A stretch of DNA of 64,000 nucleotides, taken from Cylindrodendrum hubeiense (Eukaryota > Ascomycota > Sordariomycetes > Hypocreales > Nectriaceae). Below are positions 57,701-64,000 of this stretch, in pieces. Below the pieces are notes generated by a model. It did no database searches. It saw only the letters and a program-made list of their open reading frames with translations, and was not told the DNA's origin. The position numbers and the translations under genes are program-made. The DNA is taken from the NCBI GenBank assembly GCA_014621425.1, contig JAANBB010000045.1, forward strand, positions 1 through 64,000, written 5' to 3'. How positions within the stretch are numbered: position 1 is the first letter of the stretch; each line of letters starts with the position of its first letter.

Positions 57701-58966
57701 AATGGCTGAAGGAGCGTCGATGTCTTCCATGAGGCGCTGGTACGCAGCCGTGGCACCTCCGAGGAAAGGGAGGGTGGGAGCAATTCCGCCCAGCATGACA
57801 CACGAGTCGACGAGAAGGTAGACAATGGCGTAGATCTGACCAACGGTGGCGCTGCCGTCGTCGCGTTCTGCCGCATCTGCAATGCGGAGACTACCCTGCC
57901 AAAAGGCCAGCGCGTTACCAGAGTATGCAATGAAGTATAGCATGCCGGTCTGGATGGCGGCAATAGCAGCCTTTGTCGTGGCAAACTTGCGGGCTCGCGC
58001 CATGTGTTGAGCGAACTTTGCCTCGAGACGGGGAGCGGCACCAAAGGCCTGAACAACGGCGACGTGCTCGAGGGCCTCAGACGCAATGGAAGCAGCCAAG
58101 GCCGCCTCCGTGTTCTGGCGCTCGAAGAATTTGCCCAGGTATTTCCCGCCGACGATGCCCGAGATGAGGAACGCGGGCAGCATGCATATCAGGATACCGG
58201 CGAGGCGTGGCTGCTGCGAGAAGGCGATAATGAAGACAGTGATGAAGAAGCTGATGGTGGTAATGATATTACCGACCTTCTCCGAGGTACCAGCCTGAAT
58301 GGCCGTGATGTCGCCATGGAGTCGGCTCGAAACCTGGCCAGACGCGCCACGCGTATCGAAGAAAGCCGGCGGCTGGCGCAGCAAGGCCGAGACATATCGG
58401 GTGCGCAGGCGCTGGGCGAGGCGCTGGCTGATGATGTTCCAGCACGTCAGGTGGCAGTAGATGAGGACGAGGGCGATGCAGCCGATCCAGGCCGTCTTGA
58501 TGACCTTGTCGTTGATGCTCTTCTCGTACTGGAACGGGTCGATGGTGCTGGTGTCGGCCGCGCACGTGGCGCTGTTGAAGTTGTCGACGAGCTGTCCGAA
58601 CAGGACGCCCATCAGGGGGAACGGAACTCCAGCACCAGCGGCACTGACGGTGCCGAGGATGATGAGGCCAATGTCAACCCATGTTGGCTGGGCGGCAAAG
58701 AGGAGCTCGAAGTAGGCGAAAGCGCCCTTCAGTGACTGAAAGGAATGTTAGATTTCGTGGTCTTCCTCTTTTTGATAGTTTTTTGATAGTTCAAGGCAAT
58801 GAATCCAACCAGGAGATGCTGCACTTACAGAAAACACGCCCTCCTTCTCGGCTGGGGTGCCGATGTTGGCGACGGTGTTGATGCCGGCAGCTTGCTCCGA
58901 AGGCTGTTGCTTATCCTCCACGGCCGCCGGCTTCTCAGTGGCCACCTTTTCGGGTTCGGCCGCCAT
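54779..58966 (-). CDS. Full-size ABCB (MDR/P-glycoprotein-type) exporter
   Basis: Two exons (58966-58829, 58735-54779) encode about 1364 residues. Exon 1 gives a short Glu/Lys-rich cytosolic start. Then follow membrane domain 1, NBD1 (Walker A GLSGSGKS, signature VSGGQRQRIALARAL, Walker B EILVLDEATASLD), a charged linker rich in Glu/Lys, membrane domain 2 and NBD2 (GPSGAGKS, LSGGQRQRLAIARALVRRP, LLLLDESTSALD). Both ATP sites look intact. Length and order are those of fungal leptomycin/azole/mycotoxin-type multidrug pumps in the plasma membrane. A local biosynthetic cluster is not evident, so general detoxification is the simplest reading. The 5' region is a long non-coding stretch with repeats. 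Confidence 0.96.
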
Positions 58967-60123
58967 GATGCAGGTTCCTGCTTCAGTTCCCGTCTGAGAA
59001 GGACAGGGGGCGGCAATCTAGCTCGTCTGCCTATCTCTACAGAGATGCAGACACAGCGGAAGGATGCCTTGGGAATAGTGAGGTGACTACTTGTGAAGGC
59101 AATCGGCAAAATCCAATGAGCCGAGGAACGGAAGAAGAGAAGAGGGAAGAAAAAGGGATGTGGAAGTTACCGAGGCGCGTCCCGCGGTATAGTATCACAT
59201 CAGTTATTGGCAAAGTGGCCGATGTAGGAGGCCCCTGGCAAACCTACCCTTACTATGCACGTAATGGAGCCCGGTAGCTAAGGCATGGATCTACGACAGC
59301 TATACGTTGTATTGCTTCTACCAGCAAGTCGGAACCGTACTACGTATGGATGCGGCGTGGGGTGAAGCAGTTTGTCACGTAAATACCGCATTAAGTCGAC
59401 CTTGGCAATGGCCCACCGAGCCCAAACGTCCGAGGGCAGAATAATTAGGCCAAGGAGATCAGGGACGGATCGTCGCATATTAGCAAGTGGCAACTATTTG
59501 GGGGTGGTGGAGTGGAAGAGACAAGAGGGAAGAGGGTCGCATCGCAGTTGGAAAGGGACGGCGCGAACGACAAGGGTAGTTAGACGGACCGAGTATTAGC
59601 CAAAGAAAGTACAAGGAAGTGGATTGACAAACTTTTACACTCCTCGGTAGAAACATGCAGGTGGCTTATGGGGGTGGGCGAATCCCGAGACGTCCCAAGA
59701 TGCTGAAAGAGTCGAGTCCCGGCCGCCTCGCGGGGGCGGGTAAGGCGACGGTGGGGACTCGGATCAAATAAGATGGACTGATTGATAGCAATTATAGATT
59801 GGCGGACGTATGCACCAATCTCAGGATAACTTGCACTGGTGTACGTAGTAGCGGGAGGCAATGAGGGCGCGAGAGGGCCAGGGGTCCTGGGAGTGCCAAG
59901 TCCTTACGCATAAGCGGGGATAGGCAGGGACGAGGTATGTAAAACCAGGATCTGATAAGATTAGCAGGTTGACAGATCATCAAACGCCTACACCAAATCC
60001 AAGTGCCGGCGTGGTGTACTGCTGTTAGTACGAAGCTAAAGAGGGGATGGACGGCCGAGCGCGGCAGCGCCGTGGAGACGATGATCAAATACGGTGCGGT
60101 GATTGTTGCGACAGTCAATAACC

Positions 60124-60160
60124 GCCAAGCACAGCGCCAAGCACAGCGCCAAGCACAGCG
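60124..60160. repeat. 12-base unit repeated three times
   Basis: Three perfect tandem copies of gccaagcacagc followed by the start of a fourth (gccaag). Confidence 0.9.
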
Positions 60161-61462
60161 CCAAGGAATGTCAGCTGTTAGCATGAATTGTATGTAGCAG
60201 CGAGAATGGGGAAGGGATAGGCCACCCAACTGGGCTTCGAGAGCACACCATGAGCAGATACGGTGGGATCGGCCGCCAAGCAGCCGCGCCAAGGCAATGC
60301 TAGAGCCAACGGCGTGTGCACAGGAGGGAACAGGGTGGGATTGTCGGTTTGACCGCCAGATTCGGCGGCCGTGTGGGCACCGTTACCGCCAGCTATCCCG
60401 GCAGAGTTGGGATAGGCCAGCGCGCTGTTTCCACACGACAACGCAGGACCGGATTAGAGTAATAAACAAGGTCGAGCGGACGGTGGGGGCACGCCGGATG
60501 GTGCCCGATCGGGGCGGCGATGGCAGCCGGCCCCGGGCCCGGCGATGGCAGCCAGACGGGGCACATGCTGCTTCTAGAATTAAGCCCGCCTGGGGGCTGC
60601 CGCGGCGGCAGACGCTCGCTAGCCGGCGCCTCGTACGTATTGTATCTGGAAGCTGCTCGTTCCCAATACGCGGCAAACGACCGCCGCCGGATCCGGCATA
60701 GCCTCAGCAGACTCTGCCAGGACGGGACTCGAGCTGTGCTAACGACTGCCGCGGCGGGAGTGGCTTGGGTGGCGGACGAGTGCCGGTCTCAGGGCTGACT
60801 GCGGGCCCCTTTCTGCCATGATTGCTTCTTGTGCGTGTCTCTGCTCTGTGAGTTGGGTGCAGAGAACCTGCGGCCTCGTCTCCCTACTCGATGACAACGT
60901 GGCTGACGAGGACCGGCCTTGTGGCTGCGTAGTCCCTGCTTGCCAAGCGTCGGGCTGTCTCACTTGCAGTGTTGCGTCCTTGTTTTTCACTCTTTGGTAG
61001 AGCCAACGGAGCTAGCGTCTTTGGTCAGACTTGGCGATGGAATTTGCCGTTCGTTCATCCCGTTGCCCTCGTGGTCAAACCCGCAGAGATGTCTCCATGC
61101 CAGACTCAGTCAAGCCATATAAAATTCTCAAAATACCAAATGCCTCTTATTCAATACCCGTTTTAATTTCCTTGACTTTCTCTCCGCGTATTTTACCCCG
61201 AAACCGTATAATTAACTTTTCATCTAGGGTAGGGCCACGTCACGTCAAAAGCGGTAAGAATAGTCGCTCACATGCCATTGTCAAATACCGTAATCCAAGC
61301 AATCCGCGTGTGGGAACTCCACGCTCATCAAACCAAATCCAGCAGCGAGTCCGACAATCCTCCGCCTTGGTTTGTTAGAGCCAGCAAGCGCTGGGATCTT
61401 CAACGGGTCTTGGCGCCCAACAAGGCTGGGGGGTGGTGTTAAGCGACCTAGTCTCCAGCAGG

Positions 61463-61650
61463 GCCGGCATTTGGATTGGACGAACCCTAGCAGTGGATGT
61501 CGAGCGGAGTAGCCCACTCGACAGGTCTGAAGCTGGTTAGTGTCTCCTGCATCCATGAGTCCAATATGTGAGGCCGGCATTTGGATTGGATGATGCTGAG
61601 GATGGATGTGGGGGTGAATGTCAAGTGGATTTACCCACTCAATAGGCCTA
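61463..61650. repeat. Direct duplication about 110 bases apart
   Basis: Units start at 61463 and 61573 with the shared block ggccggcatttggattgga. Downstream, gtcgagcgg and ccactcgaca in the first unit correspond to gtcaagtgg and ccactcaata in the second, consistent with C-to-T/G-to-A change. A weaker third echo follows near 61690-61730. Confidence 0.65.
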
Positions 61651-62531
61651 CACAAAATACACAGTGCACAACGTGGAGGATGGGATGGGATGGGATATCA
61701 CGCGGTTTTATCCGCTCGGTTGGCATCCTCGACAGACCACACTGGAGAACCCCCGATGGCACATCGCGCGGCGTTGCTCCACCAAATAGGCGTTCGTCGA
61801 CGCCCCGAGATGACCGAAACACATGTTACATTAGACAATGCTAATTAACCTTCCAGACATGCTTATCCAACCCTCCACCGGCTGGCCACTTGATTGGGTA
61901 ACTCTGAACACGCGGTGGCCGAGGATGCTACATTGCATAACGAGTGAGGGTGTGCTGTGTATGGTGTAATATACCCGTCACATTATTCTGTCCCTTGGCT
62001 GCATATCTATCTTCTTTTAATTCACAGGCAAGGCAAGGGGTGCATGCTGCTATCGTGTATACATGCGGCAATGCTGCCAATCACAGCAACGCATCCCTCT
62101 CACTGATACATCCAGCGTTACTTGCGGTATGGATCTGCAAACTCCGGTACTAGCCAAGCCGCCGGATGGTCGATGGTGCCAGGCGAACTCATCCACTAAC
62201 AGTGCCCATCTTGTGGCTGTGCCCCCTTGACGACAATAACGTTTTCCTGATCCCAGCGTCATCAGACGGAGCGGGTACTGCTACGTAGTATGTATCGTGC
62301 GGATTCGTGCGGGTTCATGCCGGGTATCTTGCCAGGTAGGTACGGAGTATCGCGCACACATATGCATACCACCAATAGCAACTTGGCGCGTCTCTTATTG
62401 ATACTATCGTTGGATTCTCCGAGATGCTCGTCTCAGACCTAGTCTCAGACCTGGTATCGGATGGAGTTCCTTGCGGGAGAGATCTGCAACACTGAGGTAT
62501 CATCATTGATTACCCTGGTGCCGTGTAGGAG

Positions 62532-62539
62532 TATATAAG
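62532..62539 (+). promoter_or_regulatory. TATA box of the GNAT gene
   Basis: The sequence tatataag lies 86 bases before the start codon at 62625 and just upstream of a plausible short leader. Confidence 0.55.
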
Positions 62540-62624
62540 GGGGGAAGCACCGTGGAAAGGTGCGCAGAAAGAGAGTCTGTACAGCAACACCAAATCCTCA
62601 ATCATTCTCCTTAATTCCGTCACC

Positions 62625-63200
62625 ATGAGCCAGTCAACTTTAAGCACAGCACGCCTCGAGCTGCTGCCGCTATCTGCTGAGCACAAAGAGTTCCTCTACC
62701 TACTAGACTCAAACCCCGAAGTCATGAAGTACATCGGATACGGCAAGCCACTGACGGCCGACGAGTCCGGAATCGTCCTCAACCACCTACTCGAGACCGC
62801 CACGTCCGGGTCTGGACTTGGGACGTGGGCCGGCTTCGCAGACGGCGAGTTTGTCGGCTGGTGGGTGCTCGCCCCCAGCCAAACCGACGACACACCACCC
62901 AAGCTGAACAATGACCGAGCCGTGTTTGGCTTCCGGGTCGCCCCCAACTTCTGGGGACAGGGTTTCGCCAAGGAGGCGTCGCGCGAGCTGCTCAAGCATG
63001 GGTTCCAGGAGTTGGGCGTCAGGGAGGTGCTTGGAGATACCATGGCCATCAATGCGGGTTCCCGGGCGACTATGGCGACGTGTGGGTTGCGGCATATCCG
63101 CACTTTCCACAACCAGTATGACAACCCGCCTCCGGGTATTGAGGAGGGCGAGGTGGAATACCGCATCACTAAAGACGAGTGGTTGGCCCTGCGGAAGTAG
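62625..63200 (+). CDS. GNAT-family N-acetyltransferase, RimJ-like
   Basis: Single exon of 191 residues; ATG in a strong context (caccatgagc). It shows the RimJ/RimL subgroup pattern: TARLELLPLSAEH at the N terminus, FGFRVAPNFWGQGFAKEASREL as the acetyl-CoA pyrophosphate-binding motif A (the GFRVxPxxWGxGxAxEA type), and INAGSRATMATCGLRHIRTFH corresponding to the N-x-x-S-x-x-x-x-x-x-x-G-F segment. It is a soluble enzyme transferring acetyl groups to an amine of a small molecule or protein N terminus; the acceptor is unknown. A TATA box with a short leader precedes it. Confidence 0.92.
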   Translation: MSQSTLSTARLELLPLSAEHKEFLYLLDSNPEVMKYIGYGKPLTADESGIVLNHLLETATSGSGLGTWAGFADGEFVGWWVLAPSQTDDTPPKLNNDRAVFGFRVAPNFWGQGFAKEASRELLKHGFQELGVREVLGDTMAINAGSRATMATCGLRHIRTFHNQYDNPPPGIEEGEVEYRITKDEWLALRK

Positions 63201-64000
63201 TGAGCGGAGATGGTGTACGGATGGAGTGGACAAGTGTATTATAGTTAAGCCTGGCCTTTGTAGAATGCATTCCGTGTCTGAGAATGCTCAAGGATATTTG
63301 AAAAACATTCATAAAATCAAGCACCTGGGTGTATTTTTTCTGTCCAGTGATGTGTTTGACATTGCACTTTGTAAAATCGTCAAGTGAAGAGCCGAGATCG
63401 TCTACTGCGTAGTAAGATGAGCGGCGAAAAGGCCAAGGTTGGGAAGCATCGGGCTACTCCGCCGAAATACTCTTTGGGATTGCGGTTCCCGCGGTACGCG
63501 GCACGCAGCACGAGTATCAAGTGGGTCGCCGATGAAATGGCACATCAAAATGCCAAGCTGGCTACCTTGGGACGCCAAAGTGATCAACAGGATGATCCTT
63601 CTGACGAGGAATTCCCGTTGCGGCAAGGAGCTGTAAGAAAGCTGTATGCCCCTTTCAGCCGGGCCTTGGACGGACCTTGTGGTGTGTAGTCGCCATCTTG
63701 GCTCAAGCGTGTGTCCGTCGCAGAGTCAAAGAGGGGCTTTGGTGTGGCATTTCTTTTTCGGCGACCCGCTTGACTCGACTCTGTACAGATTGCCTGCACA
63801 CGCGACGCTGGCTTCGGACCCGAGTCATGTCCGGGGTTGTGTATATGTAAATCTCTTCTCAATAGGAGCTAGGCTGTCTTGGCCCGAGAATACCACCCTG
63901 TGACTACTCTTGGGGTGAGGTTATCAAAGCGGCGACGATGATCCTTGAGGCGTTCAGGGGTCCTGCAGCCATCCTCCAACCATCCCTGGCATCCTGCGAA
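63201..64000. other. 3' flank, nothing firmly recognised
   Basis: Short ORFs occur at about 63384-63689 and 63646-63903 but have no domain or splice support. A gene running off the window end cannot be excluded. Confidence 0.4.

Larger units (their letters stand above)
58967..62531. other. Long non-coding region with short repeats, GC-rich core
   Basis: About 3.6 kb without a supported gene. It holds a 12-base triplication (60124-60160), a GC-rich block (about 60470-60800) and a duplicated segment with transition differences (61463-61650). The ORFs, up to 166 codons, have no domain and their composition follows the local base bias. Confidence 0.5.

Noticed and set aside
56018..58735. Long plus-strand ORFs (up to 263 codons) opposite the ABC transporter
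   Set aside because: They are charged, low-complexity shadows of the ABC coding strand.
60124..60160. CRISPR-like array
   Set aside because: It is a head-to-tail 12-base tandem repeat without spacers in a eukaryotic setting.
60297..60701. 134-codon ORF in the GC-rich spacer
   Set aside because: Arg/Pro-rich composition follows the base bias; there is no domain and overlapping ORFs of similar size exist on the other strand.

Overview
The window is nuclear DNA of a filamentous ascomycete (Pezizomycotina, probably Sordariomycetes and perhaps Hypocreales). The evidence is the gene architecture: 45-115 nt introns with GTAAGT/GTATGT donors and CTAAC/CTGAC branch points. The families also fit: Zn2Cys6 regulator, fungal rhodopsin-domain membrane proteins, HeLo domain, 2EXR, HSPA12-like Hsp70 and a full-size MDR-type ABC transporter. 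The species cannot be fixed by reading alone. No tRNA, rRNA, CRISPR array or intact transposon was seen.

Layout. 1-2640 has no recognisable gene. 2.8-8.0 kb holds a secreted PL1 pectate lyase and a secreted M43 metalloprotease with a long Pro/Thr/Asp repeat stalk and a GPI-like tail. 8.9-13.6 kb holds a fungal transcription-factor-domain protein without a zinc cluster, then a divergent pair of NAD(P)-binding genes (SDR and NmrA-like). 14.8-17.6 kb holds a 2EXR protein and a seven-helix rhodopsin-domain protein. 18.9-27.4 kb is the most unusual stretch: a HeLo-pseudokinase gene lies back to back with a large kinase/Sel1/ankyrin/membrane protein gene that carries apparent frame lesions. 28.3-33.2 kb carries two divergent glycosyltransferases, a type II membrane enzyme and a hyaluronan-synthase-like GT2. 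33.9-35.0 kb is a zinc alcohol dehydrogenase. 35.3-42.4 kb holds a coiled-coil protein, an AIG1/GIMAP-like GTPase and a divergent HSPA12-like Hsp70. 42.8-47.8 kb holds a P450 and a second rhodopsin-domain protein. 48.0-54.0 kb groups an amidase, a Zn2Cys6 regulator and a Dal5-type transporter. 54.8-59.0 kb is the ABC exporter, followed by 3.7 kb of repeat-bearing non-coding DNA and a GNAT acetyltransferase.

How the genes may work together. The lyase, protease and GT2 suggest a plant- or host-associated lifestyle. The amidase, regulator and permease look like a small amide/nitrogen-use cluster. The pair at 19.6-27.4 kb combines a membrane-targeting HeLo domain fused to a catalytically dead kinase with an apparently catalytic kinase-ankyrin protein. 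This is the same logic as animal MLKL and RIP kinases and is my main candidate for an undescribed cell-death or allorecognition module. The GTPase, coiled-coil and Hsp70 group 8 kb away could be a second stress or immunity module, but that is speculation.

Spliced models were worked out by eye from splice signals and reading frame. Where a junction is uncertain, the entry says so.
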